Source: Chlorophyllum brunneum (Eukaryota > Basidiomycota > Agaricomycetes > Agaricales > Agaricaceae). From it: DNA of 64,000 bases. The notes below the pieces were generated by a model. The model did no database searches, was not told the DNA's origin, and saw only the letters and a program-made list of their open reading frames with translations. Position 1 is the stretch's first letter; each line of letters starts with the position of its first letter. Where the stretch lies: positions 1,984,001 to 2,048,000 of the forward strand of contig OY756146.1 in assembly GCA_963576785.1 (NCBI GenBank), written 5' to 3'. Shown in pieces: positions 1 to 11,429 of this stretch. The translations under genes were made by a program, and so were the position numbers.

Positions 1-342
1 CTTGCATTTGGGTGGCCTTTACAGAACTTACGGGGACCTTGATGAAAGTGGGATGGCTTAAGGTTGCTGTTAATGAGCAAAAGAATGACTCCTATGGATG
101 GATGGGGGTCAACTTTGGTAAGATTGTTGTCTGAGCTGAGGAAACACCTCAACCGGACTCCTTCTCCCTCCACCACATGGCTCCAGCCTTGCCCCTAACC
201 CCAAGGCCCCTACCCCTAACCCCAAGGGCCCCACCCAGAAACCTGACAATTTCTGTATGGAAGTCATTGAATATATTGTCACTCCGGGTATCTCTGATAA
301 CAATAAAGTCACTTATTTGGGTATCTCCAATGATATGTTCAG

Positions 343-1640
343 ATGATTACTGAGGTGGAGTTCAAGACCACCACCCACAACAAGAAGCATAGGGCCTGGA
401 AGCCAAGGACTAACACTACTGGTCTGAAGGGAATGAAACTCACTCCTGTACTTGTGCCTGATAAGGCACCCAATACTCTAGTGCCTTCCCCCAAGGATTT
501 CCAAGGCCCCAAAGAAGGCATCAAAACCTTCTATACTGCAGCTGTGGCCAAACCTGGTAAAGCCCCTGCCCCCGCTCCCACTGGGCGTGATCCTCTCAAA
601 CTCTTAGAGTTTGTGAGCAAATTCCCAGAATTGTCTCACAAGAAAGTCATAGCAATGTACGATGCTGCTTTCTCTACCCCCTCTGCCACAAACAAGAAGC
701 CCGTCAAGAAGGGTGGTGTAGTTTGCTCCACACTCAATGGCCCTTCACGCAAGCAGGTCATCATTCCCCTCCTCACTAAACCCAATGTCACTAACTTTGG
801 GTCCATCATCGACTCCCTCAATGCTTGCCTTATAGTGGAGAAGTCTAAGACAAGGGTCATTGCTACCTTGCAGGGTAAGCTGGGCCTTATGGTCCACACC
901 TTGGAGGTGCTGACCATCACTGAGCTTGATGTCATCAGGGTATGGCTCAAGGAGAAGTTTGGAGGGATTACCACAGGTGAAGTGTCCCTCCCCAAGTCCA
1001 AGTCATTTGTAAAAATCACGGACATCAGCTATGTAACCCCCCAAGGCTCTGTTCTCACTGAGGCTGATGTGGTCTCCAGCATTCGAAGTTCTATTCACTT
1101 GAACGCCATCCAATTTGTGACATAACCAAGAGTGTGGTGCAACTTCAAACACTCCGACACCTGCACAGTGTGGTTCGAGATCTGGGACTCCAAGATGGGC
1201 TCCAACATTGCGAAGATCAAGGATAAGTTCCTCAACATATACAGAGGCCTTTTCTGCATCAGGAGGGCCAATGCCAACCCCAGTGTCCCATTCTGTGCCA
1301 AGTGTTGCAGATAGGGCCACCCCTTGATCTGATACTATGCGAGACTATTCACCTGCACTCACTGCAAAGGTCTCCACTCCACCACCAACCACTGCACCTT
1401 CGCCTATTGCTGCAAAGGCAACAACAAAGTGAACCCACCTATCGCTGCCACCTCTGCCAGAGAACCATGCCCCCACAAGGTGACTTGCTCCAACTGTGGC
1501 AAGGATCACCTCACCATGGACCGAAAATGCCAGTTCTGGAAACATTATTTCAACTATGACTGGCATGCCAACAAAGTGCTCAAACTTAGAGCCAACAAAG
1601 GAGTGCCACTTCCCCCCTCCTCTTTATCTCTGGCTTATCG
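343..1640 (+). pseudogene. LINE ORF1 (gag-like) with zinc knuckles, broken
   Basis: The open stretch 343-1125 encodes a basic, proline-rich gag-like protein. Coding similarity continues in other frames through a C-x2-C knuckle near 1290-1330, a CTHCKGLHS-type knuckle near 1360-1400 and CSNCGKDHLTMDRKC near 1485-1530. Such a series of CCHC-like knuckles at the end of ORF1 is typical of fungal LINEs and is thought to bind element RNA. A stop at 1125 and at least two frame changes separate the parts. Nothing suggests host function. Confidence 0.65.
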
Positions 1641-1661
1641 AAGCCAAACCACCCCCCCTCA

Positions 1662-2548
1662 ATGAATAACACACCCAATGATCAAGTCAGGCCCCCTCGC
1701 TTGATATTGAGTGAGCTGAAGGTCTGTTCTCATAACATTGGAAGATTGTATGGAGTGATAGAGACAGTCCTCATATGTAGAGGTAATGTTGACCTCCTCC
1801 TCATACAAGAACCCCCATGGAGATACCTCCATGATATCCCCTCTCCTGTCTCCAATGACAGTTTACCCCTGGTAGGAGGCCCAATCCATCCAGATTGGAC
1901 CCTTCTTTCCTACCCGATTATTGCCAAAGAAGTCCTTCAAGTTGGACACTGGTGTATTCCTCAAGGACTTAGACCTTAACCTGAAGGGTCTAGCAGAATG
2001 GTCAATGAGAACCATCAATCCATTCCCTGAGTCCTCACCTTCACTCACAAAAGACTCAAATGCCTCTGACCCTCCATCAGAAAAGATGTCATCAATCATT
2101 GAGACCTCCTGTGCATATCACTATTTGCTAGAGGAGAAGAACTGCTGCTGTTGAATATATACAATGACAGCCACAACACCATGCTCCACTTCCTTGAGGA
2201 GCATCTGTTCGACCTCCCACCATTTCTCCTCATGGGCAGTGACATCAACATCCAATCTGAGAGATGGGACCCTTCAATGGATCAACATCCTATGAGTGCA
2301 GACCATCTCCTCATGGTTACCAAAGCTCTCAATTTGGAGAGATTGATTCCATCTGATGCCAAACCTACACATTACACATTAGACCCCAACCTCTCTGACA
2401 CAGTCATTGACCTCATCTTTATCTCGGGAATGCTTCCACATATCCCCACTCATAATATCCAGGATGGCAATAGATACAATTCCGACCACACCCCCCTTCT
2501 CATTAGAATTCCTATTCTGCAAATGGACATTGTCATAGAGAGAATGAT
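1662..2548 (+). pseudogene. LINE apurinic-type endonuclease domain, truncated
   Basis: Frames at 1662-1979 and 2151-2567 encode pieces of an EEP (exonuclease-endonuclease-phosphatase) domain. Visible landmarks are LLIQEPPW near 1800, LLMGSDIN near 2230 and SDHTPLL near 2490; in this fold these are the catalytic Glu, Asn/Asp and His positions. The domain nicks target DNA before reverse transcription. It is broken by frameshifts, and its C-terminal end is lost where the inserted LTR starts at 2549. The last 17 codons of the open frame are LTR sequence, not LINE sequence. Confidence 0.65.
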
Positions 2549-2841
2549 TGTTATGACCTTAGTCTGAGACTCAGGTTGCAAGTCTTTGGATAAAGACAAG
2601 GAAGTAGAGAGAAGAGTAAGGGATGATACAATTGGTAAAGTATAAGGAATACATCAAGTATTACTACACTTTATATACTAGTGGTAAGAGCTAAGAATAA
2701 GGGAGTAGAGTAAAGGAGTCATAGGGGACAAGTAGAACAAGTCAGTAAGACTACAGCCATAAGGGATGAAACAGATACATAGGAATGATAAAGGTGACGG
2801 GCACATGATAGGAATGTACTGTCTATCTATAGTTCATAACA
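2549..2841 (-). repeat. 3' LTR of a second gypsy element (minus strand)
   Basis: On the minus strand this 293 bp block starts TGTTATGAACTATAG and ends GGTCATAACA. It is clearly homologous, with many substitutions, to the 295 bp LTRs at 12549-12843 and 18696-18990. Just outside its 5' end lies a purine tract (minus strand AAAGGGAGGTAT), the same polypurine tract seen before the 3' LTR at 18696. It is therefore a 3' LTR, not a solo LTR. It interrupts the LINE endonuclease at 2548. Confidence 0.85.
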
Positions 2842-2965
2842 ATACCTCCCTTTTTACTTTCATGACCCCATGAAATACCATAGTCTACTTGTCATCTTAT
2901 TCTTTGTGTAAGACATTGACAAGTTGATGTTTGGTAGGACCAATCATTGGGGTACCTGATTTGTG

Positions 2966-3605
2966 TCAACATCCAATCCAGAAGGGAGCATGGTCTTGGC
3001 CTCCTCTGAAGAGGGCTATGGTGCATCCTTTGAACATAGCTATATTATTTGTTTCAGCTACAATGAGGTTGTGTATTATCTCTTTCCAGTAGTTTTCTTC
3101 GAACTGTCCTCTGTCTTTGAGTGTGAGATAAGATGGGGGTGGGTTGAATATCATTGGTTTGGGTGGTGGGTCCATGTCAGGCAGTTGTATAAGGAGGTGG
3201 TCTACTTCATCTCGCATATCCAGTTCCATTAGATAGTCTGGGACTGATTTGTCAATTCCTTCTATTCCTTCATCCAACCAGTCCTGTTTGTCATCTTTGT
3301 AGTAGAGCAGCTTGTCGGGTAGGGTAGTGGGGATGTATGAGTTGAGATCCATTAGTCTCCGTGCAAGTCTATAGGTGGGATTGTCGCTCGAGTTGGTAAG
3401 ATGATTGAGTCTTTCACCTGTCATGATTAAGGCACTTTGGATGCATTTCTTTGCATCAGAGTGCACTAATACGTTGAGGTTGGTGGCTACCTTGTCTAAT
3501 AACTCCTTCATAAGTTCATGTTTCCCAGTTGACATGGCAGTGGGGAGGGCTCTGGTGGTGGTGATGAGTAGAATGCAGCTCAGGGCTTTGGCTTGGATTT
3601 GGAGA
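2966..3605 (-). CDS. Accessory third ORF of gypsy element B (5'-truncated)
   Basis: The open frame 3535-2966 encodes 189 residues, and the frame stays open upstream to about 3605, where a LINE poly(A) tail interrupts it. It is not gag, protease, RT, RNase H, integrase or chromodomain. It is homologous to the accessory ORF at 17752-18504: the C-termini align from PPPKPMIFNPP to DHAPFWIG against PPITPMTFHPP to PHAPLWIG, and an ERLN block aligns further upstream. It sits directly before the 3' LTR, the same place as in the complete element. The function is unknown. Its survival as an open frame in a diverged copy suggests that the protein was once selected. Confidence 0.7.
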
Positions 3606-4249
3606 TTTTTTTTTATTTTTTTTTATTTTTTAATCAACAATTTATATAGCGGTGCTCGAACGCAGTCCGCGTGTACATACATACAAAGGCAGAACGTACA
3701 GAATGTTCGGAGAAGGGAAAGTAGACTACAAGTAAACTAACTCCACGAGACTCGACGACATCTAGTGCGTACACTAGAGAGATGTTTGGTACCTATGATG
3801 TTCAGCGAAAAGAGAGAAGAAAAGGAATTCGGAAGAAGAGAGAGTGAGAGAGAGAAGTCGATAGAAAAGAAACTATCTACTCGCAATCACAAGGGGGAAC
3901 ATCAAACAGTACATAGCGTGTGGGTGGGTATATACCCGGGCACCACGGGAGAGATGGAAGTTGAATGAAAACTATATAAAATAGTAGACAAGCAAGGAAG
4001 GGGGAGATAGAGAAATAAATAGGAAATTCATAACCGGGAAAGCAAAAGAAAAAAGAAAAAGGAAAAGGATTCTATGCAGGCGCAGACCCAAACCTCCTTT
4101 GGACTTGATGACGATGTAACGGTGGGATAGAACCGGCATGGATACGAGGGCAGTCAGGTTCCAGGGGGAAGCTGAACGCGGAGGGGTTGCGACGCAAGAA
4201 GTTGACCAATATCTTGATCGTGTCAACGCTGAAGTGGTGACCTGTCTAT
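3606..4249 (-). mobile_element. 5'-truncated LINE fragment, copy C
   Basis: The sequence starts on the plus strand with a T-rich run (3606-3631), which is a poly(A) tail on the minus strand. The rest is the reverse complement of the 3' end of the LINE at 19597-23580: the poly(A)-proximal segment GTACACGCGGACT, the 3' untranslated region, and the last coding part near the terminal zinc-knuckle region. Similarity ends near 4249. This is the usual product of incomplete target-primed reverse transcription. It lies inside gypsy element B, so it arrived later. Confidence 0.8.
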
Positions 4250-4848
4250 GGAGCCCCTTGAGGGGTCTCTTACCACCAGCCTTAGCCAATGGCGACGTGG
4301 AATCAACTTGAGCTAGAACCTGGCTATTTTTCCTGTACCAGGCCAACTGATGTAGGATTTAGTCCTCTCGAGCCAGGTGAGCATTCTTTGATAACCGGCG
4401 GCTTTTTTCAGCATGCCCCAGTACATTACCTACTATGGCCCACAACTTCACCCAGGCACTACCCTGGAGTTGCTTCCCATTCCTCAGCAGCCGGTTCAGT
4501 ATGCCTTACGGCCCGGATCCCCATGCTTAACTGTCTGAGATCTACACCTTGCAGACACTGCTACCAGATTGGTCCTGAGGTTATTTTAAGCCAACTTAGT
4601 CAGCATCCTCAATCTGGAGATTGGGTTATGTCTACTAACTACCGGAACTATGCCGAAATGGACCGGGAGGGGTATCCTATCTCGGCGGCTTTTTTCAGCA
4701 CGCCGCGAGTCGGACTATTATCACGACATTCCCCTTCTTATAATGCCCTGTCTCTAGCAGTGGCTTAGGTAATCCTCCCAAGTTAGGCCCTGGCATTAGG
4801 GTACCACCACCTTTGGCCAATATTGGACTTGGGTGATGCAGACAGCTG
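4250..4848. other. Unassigned repeat-region sequence
   Basis: No gene is recognised. An open frame of 159 codons (4289-4768, +) shows no familiar domain and no convincing composition. A 21 bp sequence, GGCGGCTTTTTTCAGCAYGCC, occurs at 4397-4417 and again at 4684-4704 with one mismatch. The segment lies between a LINE fragment and a SINE-like element, so it is probably remnant transposon DNA. Confidence 0.4.
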
Positions 4849-5135
4849 TGTCACACTGTGACAGTGTGACGTCACTATGTGACTTGCTATGTGGCTGGGT
4901 GTGACAACTCCCACGCTAGCCTGTGACAGCACCAAACAATGCCAAATAGGACCACACAACCTAATCCGGTGTCACCCGGGAATATTGCTAAGCAACCATG
5001 CCTTGTGCACTGGTACTTCCCACGATTGAGAATAAATCCCCCCCCACAGGTTTCAAACCCAGGACCTTCTAGCCAAGCAGCCTGGTAGGAATTAAGCCTA
5101 TACCCAAACCACTCGACCATTAGACCGACACTCCT
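4849..5135 (-). mobile_element. tRNA-related SINE candidate
   Basis: Read on the minus strand from 5135, the sequence has an A-box-like TGGTCGAGTGG (plus 5109-5119) and a B-box-like GGGTTTGAAACC (plus 5049-5060). These are the order and approximate spacing of an RNA polymerase III promoter in a Ser/Leu-type tRNA. It cannot be a functional tRNA because no clean acceptor stem or anticodon arm is visible. A tRNA-unrelated body seems to follow, with an inverted repeat at 4850-4870. The 3' boundary is a guess. The head abuts the purine-rich end of the copia element, so part of this could instead be degenerate copia LTR. Confidence 0.4.
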
Positions 5136-5164
5136 CCTTGCTCTGTATTGATGTAGAGTTGTAA

Positions 5165-6985
5165 TTACTCAAATGTCAAGCCAAGGTGAGGTCGGAATAG
5201 ATTGAATTTAATTTTGTCTAAATTCTTTGTGAGAATATTGGCAGGGTTTTCTGTGCCTTTCACAGAAAATATTTCAATCTTTCCTTCTTCTACCAAATCA
5301 CAAATGTAATGGTATTTGATGTCGACATGTTTCGATTTACTTTCTGTTACTGGATTTTTGGCCCAAAATATTGAGCCCTCATTATCACTGAAGAGATAAG
5401 GGGCCAATGATCAGATACCAATTTCTTCCAACAAATTGACAGTCCAAATTAATTGTCGACTGCAATCTGACAAAGCCATATACTCAGCTTTGGTGGAAAA
5501 TAATGCAATGGTTTTCTGTTTTCTACTTAATCAAGCGATTGCTCTACTGGCTAATAAACAGAAATATCCAGTTACAGATTTACGACTAATTGGATCACCA
5601 GCCCAATCAGAATCGGAAAAAGCATTAAGGCCTTGCATAGAACTTCTATTATAGGTAATTCTATATTTGTAAGTAGCATTAAGATACTTTAGCAAATGTA
5701 GACCTGCATTGTAATGTACTTTAGTAGGATTGGTCATATGTTGTGATAATTTGACAGTAGCAAAAGCTATATCGGGCCGACTGCCTATCATCAGATACAT
5801 AACTGATCCTACTAACTGTTGATACCTCTTTATGAAGTCAGGTGTCGCTTGTCCTGTATTGAATTCGAAGATAAATCCATTTGGTAATGGGATTTCTTCT
5901 TTTCCCATTACTTTAAATCGATCAAGAACTTTTCCTAGATAATCTATTTGGTCTAGAGTGATTGATTGGTTTATAGGGTTTCACGAAATTTTCATGCCAA
6001 GAAACTCTTTGGTTGGACCAAGGTCTTAGCATTCCCATTTCTTCATAAAGAGTGCTCGCTTCTCATATAGAAGTCTAGAGCCTCTGACTCCAACAAACAT
6101 TGAGTCATCTACATAGACCAGAGCTATAATAAGCTCTTTGGTTTCAGGGTCGTAGTAATAATAGACTCTAGCATCTAGTTTGGATCGGACAAATCCTAGG
6201 TTGGTCATTGACTTAGTCAATTCCTTCTACCATTGTCATCCAGATTGCTTTAGTCCATAAATGGCTCAGTTTAATCTCCAAACCAAATTACCATGACCTG
6301 TATTGAAACCTTCTGGAAGTTCCATATAGAGTTCTTCATCCAATTTTCCATAGAGATAAGCAGTTTTAACATCTAAACTGAGCATCTCCCAATTGTTGAG
6401 GGCAGCGACTGCAAATATAAGTTGCACTGTCTCATAATGGACTACTGGTGAAAATAGTTCATCATAATCAATTCCCTCTATCTGAGAGAATCCTTTTGCT
6501 ACTAGTCGAGCACGGTATCGACCATCTGATTTGGGTGTAAAGACCTATCTATTTTTGACAGCTTTTCTTCCAGGTGGAAGTTTAGCTAAGTCATAAACAT
6601 GTCTTTCTTTGAGTGAATTTAACTCTTCTAAGCATGCTTTCCACCATTTAGATTTCTCTTCTGATGGTAGTCGATTTAGATCCTTGAAAGAAATAGGAAC
6701 TAATGGTGATTCGACTTTTTGAGTGCACAGATAATCGATCATCCCTACTCCTCCTTCTCTGCATAAGTCTTCTAATGTAGAAGCTTCATGCTGAGAACGT
6801 CTATCGATTATTCCAGGTTTGGAAGCCTCTGATCGAATTTGTCTAACAAGTCTACTTGTAGAACTTGTCAACTTCGACTTAGGAGGTTGGAACATCTCAT
6901 AGTCCTGGAGTATTTTGGTCGGATGCTTTGTAGAACCATAGAAGTTTCCTGGATGTTCAGGTACTTTCCTGGTTCTTTGCGGTCT
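5165..6985 (-). pseudogene. copia reverse transcriptase and RNase H
   Basis: Pieces in one frame run from the RT N-terminal part (6895-6545, ending KAVKNR) through LVYVDDSMFVG (near 6110, the YVDD catalytic motif), the SRPDIAF block (near 5780) and the RNase H end SKHVDIKYHYICD to the stop at 5165. Stops near 6543, 6024, 5929 and 5529 replace family positions that are usually Trp or Arg, such as NRWVFTPK. The enzyme would copy RNA to DNA but cannot be made from this copy. Confidence 0.8.
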
Positions 6986-8887
6986 CTAAGGTATTTCAGG
7001 AACCGGTATTTGATCCGAGTGACCTCGTGGTACAGAAGGACCAGCATCCCGATCATCTTCGACAGGTGAATAGGGTATGAACGGTTGTACATTCAGATCA
7101 TCTCTTTGAGAAGGTGGATATTTCGAACCTTCAGGGTGATTGGGTGGATCAGCATATGATAACCCATCACTGTCATCGTCTTCTGGTGTTTGCACTTCTC
7201 TTGATAGAAAGAGAATGTTTTGCACAATACTATTCCACTCCTCCTGAACATCAGTATCGATATTCGGTGCTTTTCCCTTTCCTTTATTCTTTTTCGGTTC
7301 AGGGAAAGGAGTTGGAATACGTCCATGTACAGATCTATAAGTCCTATCTTCCGGAGAACTTCCGGTAGAAGTTCGGGGAATAGGACTTGGTGGTTTATCA
7401 ATAGGTAAACCAGTGGATGGATCTGGAGCATGGAAGACAATAACCTCCGAAGGTGTACTTCGAGAAGTAGAAGATGATGGTTGGTTCATCCATTCTTCTT
7501 GTCTTTTCCCAATACATTTAGGGAAGTGTTCTTCGCTGAATATGGCTGTTGGAGATGTATAGATTACATTTCCATTTAGGTGCCTCATGAAACAATAGTT
7601 TTTCCTATCAGATGTCCAACCAAGGAAAATTATGAGTTCTGACTTCGCTGTCAGTTTATTGTCTCTTATCTCTTTTGGAAGAAAGACATAAGCACTGCAG
7701 CCAAAGACTCTCTCTTTGGAAATGTCTGGAATCTTCTGATTCAACACTTCATAAGGTGTTTTCCACATGAGCCATGATACCGGTGTTTTATTATAGATAT
7801 GTATCGCATGATCTATAGAAAACTCCCACCAACCATCAGGAATACAAGCATAATGCCGCATGGCTTCTGCTTTATCCATTAGAGTTCAGTTTAGGCGTTC
7901 CGCTCGACCATTTTGTTGGTGTATGTGTGGTGCACTAGTCTCATGTATGATCCCTAATGAGCACAAATGAGATTGCAACTCATCAGTTGCATACTCTCCT
8001 CCTCTATCAGTGCAGAGATATTTTAATTTAGTCTCGTATTGAGTCTGAATTAAGGCAATGAAAATTTTCATCTCTTCTGCTGCTTCTGATTTCTTATGGA
8101 GAAAATGAATCCATCCATGAAAGGAAAAGTTGTCCATTATGGTCATGACCCATTTAAATTTATGGTAAGAAAGAATCAGAAGTTCAACTAAATCCAAGTG
8201 AATTCTTTTGAATGGACACTTTGTGCATGTAGGATTCTCTCTAAAGGGTTTCTGGTGCATCTTTCCCTTGGCACAACCATTATAGACTGGTTTTTGCTCC
8301 GGAATCCGCACTGGAGTAAACCCAATTGTATTTTTCTCAAAGTGATTGAGGATATGATTAGAGGGATGTCCTAATTTTGCATGTACAACTTTGTAGCCAA
8401 TGATCGGATCTGCAGCCATAGCTGCATGTTCCGAATGTACAATTTTGGTATTAACAAAATGTAAAGTAGTGTTACAACTTGCTAAAGGATATGCTTGAAG
8501 AATAGCATTTCCCTTGCTATCAACTACTACTGATTCATTGGCATCTGTTCTAACAGTTTTGCCATCTTGGCATAACTGTCCCACTGACATTAGTTGTTCA
8601 GAGGTTCCTTTCAGAAGGAAGACTAGATATATTAATATCTGCATTGGTTGAACACTATCAGTCTTCCCATTATAGACTCTATGCTTAAGCATAACTGTAC
8701 CAAGACCAACCACATTAAGGTAGGGACCTTGTGCTCCTACAGTCTTAATTGGGATTGAAACATCGAGTTCTTCGAAGTTGATGAAGTCTTCTGCATAAGG
8801 GGTATAATGACATGATGCCCCTGAGTCTAATAACCAAATGTCACTATATTCTTCTAGTGGCGTTATACTTTGATCATTGCTTAGCAA
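6986..8887 (-). pseudogene. copia protease and integrase
   Basis: The segment opens with the aspartic protease motif WLLDSGASCH (near 8825), then a gag-pre-integrase motif AKLGHPSNHIL and a CAKGK motif. The DDE integrase core follows, with HLDLVE, DRGGEYATDEL and HQQNGRAERLN. One TGA (near 7884) splits it from the C-terminal part (7879-6986), which carries VFGCSAYVFLP and FLGWTSDRKNY of the integrase C-terminus. At the TGA the family normally has Arg (RLNRTLMDKA), so a CGA to TGA change is likely. Integrase would insert the cDNA. Confidence 0.8.
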
Positions 8888-10312
8888 TCAAGATCTTATT
8901 TGATCTGGTACTCTTAAATACTGATTGGGCATTTGTGTTGAGAAACAGGAAAATTGAGAAGTGTTAAAACACTTCTCACTCATTATTACATGCAAAAATA
9001 CATGATTATAGGATCCTAAAGATCCCGATAGTGTATCTATATGCTTGGCCCCCAACGTCCCTTCCCCTTGCCCTTGCTCTTCTTCTTGCAAAGTTGGCCA
9101 GTTGGCATATTGGTGACAGGACTGTGTATCAGGGTTAGTAAGAGTATCTGAGATTGAATTGATCATGTACCCAGCTCCTTCTTTCTTCTTGAAGTTACTT
9201 CTGTAGTCAGTCGATGAAAGTCTGAGAGACACCTCAGATTGAGGTGCCAAAGCAAAAGGTTCAGACTTTGGGGACTTCGGAAGGGGCCCAGAAGAGGGTC
9301 CTGCAGTGTTTGCAGGGTTCCTAGGGTCATGGATGTTATAGGTGACATCCTGAGCCGGTGCCATGAGGTTGTTGACCTCCTTCTCGCTTTTGAGCTGCTT
9401 AAAGGCTTCATCTACCAATACTGTAAGTGTGGCAGGTCACCTATAAGTGGTCTTAACTTTCTGAGTAAAAGAATATCTCTTACTCTGAAAGTGCTCCATA
9501 GGAGGGGAGGCCCAAGGAAGAGGAGGGAACTCCTCGTCGTAGGTCCTAACAGCCAGAGCTACTATTTCCTCTGGAGGAGGAAGGTAGAACAGCTGAACCT
9601 CTCCAGGTTCAAGCAAGTCGCCCCAGGTGACAGAGTCCATGCTTGGGATCTTTACCACATGATGCATAGCCAAATTAATTTTTGTCCCAAATTTGGGAGA
9701 AACCAATAAGGTGTATGGTGAACCAAGGGGTAAAAGGAAGGAAAAGCGGATGCGAGTTGCATTAATATCAGGGTTATTATGCTTTAGGAACCATTTACTC
9801 ACCCTCGTGTGTCCCTCACAGGTACAACCTGGGGGGTGACCAGAAGGAACAGAAGGTGCACTGGGAGGTATCACCAATTGTCCTTCTTGGGCGCAGGGAT
9901 GAGAGACCTTGTGCATCCTTCGATCATAATGATCAAGAGTATGTTTCTTTGCCATTTGCATGGGCAAAGGACCAGTGATGTGGTCACGCCAGATGATCAC
10001 CTGTTGAATCTGCAGTGAGTTCTCAAGCAGGGCAGTGAAATATAAGTTTTGTGCTTCAGCACGCATCTTCTTTTCGAGCTCAGTATGAGCATTCTCTCAT
10101 GCCTGCTGAACCTTCTTGGAATTAACCCAAGTAACAGGCTTAGGTCTCTCACTCACTAATACATGAGTGGTAGGAGGAGTGGGAGCGGGATCGGATTAAG
10201 GCACATCCATGCACCTCATCAGGTCGAAGAGGGTCATCCCTGGACCAGTGAAGCAATGGACTGCCGGTTCCATGGCAGTGGTGAAGCCTGTCATGTGGGC
10301 CTGAGGTTTACC
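8888..10312 (-). pseudogene. copia region between gag and protease, unassigned
   Basis: About 470 codons separate the gag-like end from the protease motif and stay in the polyprotein frame, including open blocks 10066-9437 (209 residues) and 9418-8888 (176 residues). The first block is proline-rich with a CTCEGH motif. The second is rich in Ser, Pro and Lys. No known copia domain is evident. A TGA precedes the protease segment. It could be an expanded gag tail or captured sequence. Confidence 0.45.
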
Positions 10313-11163
10313 CTAGTGCTTCTTGGGCTTCTTCTTTTTCTGGATGTTAATCCAGGTAGGAGTAGGCAGAGAAGGCTGAGGGGGCTGCCTACTCGGATTG
10401 GCAGAGTGGTGAGGTCCTCTCACAGGCTGGGCTCTGGTATTGCCTCCAGGGTGGAAGCGGTTCCAGGGTGGTCCAGGGCAAGTCCTGGGGAAGTTGCCCT
10501 GAGGACAAGCTTGGTAGTTAGCGGTAGCAGCATAAGATGCTTGTTGGTTAGACATGTTGGGTTTGGATCCTTCACATCTTGACCACTCAGCATTTATAGC
10601 CTGCTGAACTACCTCCCAGGTCATATCTACAACATTATGATTATTCGCCAATGTTGTTTGTGCCACAGCATTCCAATCAGGTGGTAATGCATTCAAAGTG
10701 ATCATTATGCCAAGAACTTCTGTTTAGCTGTTTCTAATTGAGAAGCTATTGTTCTCAATTCAGCTAGATCCATTGCTGGATCTTGATTCCCTGAGATGCG
10801 CTTTTGCAACATTCTCTGGAGGATTGAGTATACCGCAGCAGGAGAAGGTGTCCCAAAGTGGGTTTTCAAGTCATTCCAGAGGAATTCAGGAGCATCATGC
10901 CCATGGAGTAATAGGGAATCAGGTAAAGTGCCATTAATAACAGCCAATGCCTAACCTCGAAGTTGATCTCTCCTTCTATCCTCCTCTATTAAGGCAGCAG
11001 CATTTTTAGGGGAGAGATCCTGATCTGTTACAGTCCATCCAGACTAGTCAGAACCAGTGACAGAAATGAGGGTTAGGGCATCCTGAAGCCTTCTAGACCA
11101 GAACACATAGTTCTTAGGCCCATTGAGCTTAGGTAATCCAGCGACGATATTATTAGTAGACAT
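10313..11163 (-). pseudogene. copia gag (UBN2-type), broken
   Basis: An ATG at 11163 opens MSTNNIVAGLPKLNGPKNY followed by a WSRRL motif, the usual N-terminus of a copia gag. The frame continues with ILQRM and a TIASQL-type helix near 10740-10800, typical of UBN2-like gag domains, then a Q/P/N-rich tail ending in a lysine run at 10313. Stops lie near 11040 and 10953, and there is a frame change near 10705. Gag would form the virus-like particle. I see no CCHC zinc knuckle, which many copia gags carry. Confidence 0.6.
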
Positions 11164-11429
11164 AATATCTTCGTCAAGTATATTTCTTTCTAGAAGAAAA
11201 TTCTCTGATTAGCAATGATCAAAATGCAAGGATAACTCTATCAGGTAAAGCCCTATCATCCTATCTCGGTTAGAGGGGATGATAATGGTTTAACCATCAG
11301 TAAGGCTACTGGGGCCCATAACCTGTTGAGGAAAGGACCATAATGAGTTGTTTGCTGGGGGCAGCAGTAAACACAGTGGGAGAGAACATAGGGTCTACTC
11401 ACTGAGATAATAAGCTTCTATCTGATACC

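Larger units (their letters stand above)
1..2548 (+). mobile_element. Decayed LINE (non-LTR retrotransposon), copy A, ORF1 plus start of endonuclease
   Basis: This is a plus-strand non-LTR element. A gag-like ORF1 (343-1125) is followed by cysteine knuckles and then an endonuclease-like region (1662-2548). The endonuclease end matches the LINE at 19597-23580: both contain AKPTHYT, a DLxFxSG motif and NRYNSDHxPLLxR. Reverse transcriptase is absent because the element stops at 2548, where a gypsy LTR begins. Several frameshifts and stops break every ORF, so this copy cannot be active. The left boundary lies outside the window or is not visible. The clade (Tad-like or similar) is not settled here. 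Confidence 0.8.

Noticed and set aside
4289..4768. 159-codon plus-strand ORF as a gene
   Set aside because: No domain, odd composition, lies in repeat debris and contains the 21 bp repeat pair.
5046..5132. Functional nuclear tRNA gene
   Set aside because: A- and B-box-like motifs exist, but no acceptor stem or anticodon arm is convincing.
5153..5170. TGTAGAGTTGTAATT as the outer end of a copia 3' LTR
   Set aside because: It resembles the 5' LTR end (TGTAGAAAGGTAATT), but it runs straight into the RNase H stop at 5165, so the orientation and distance are wrong.
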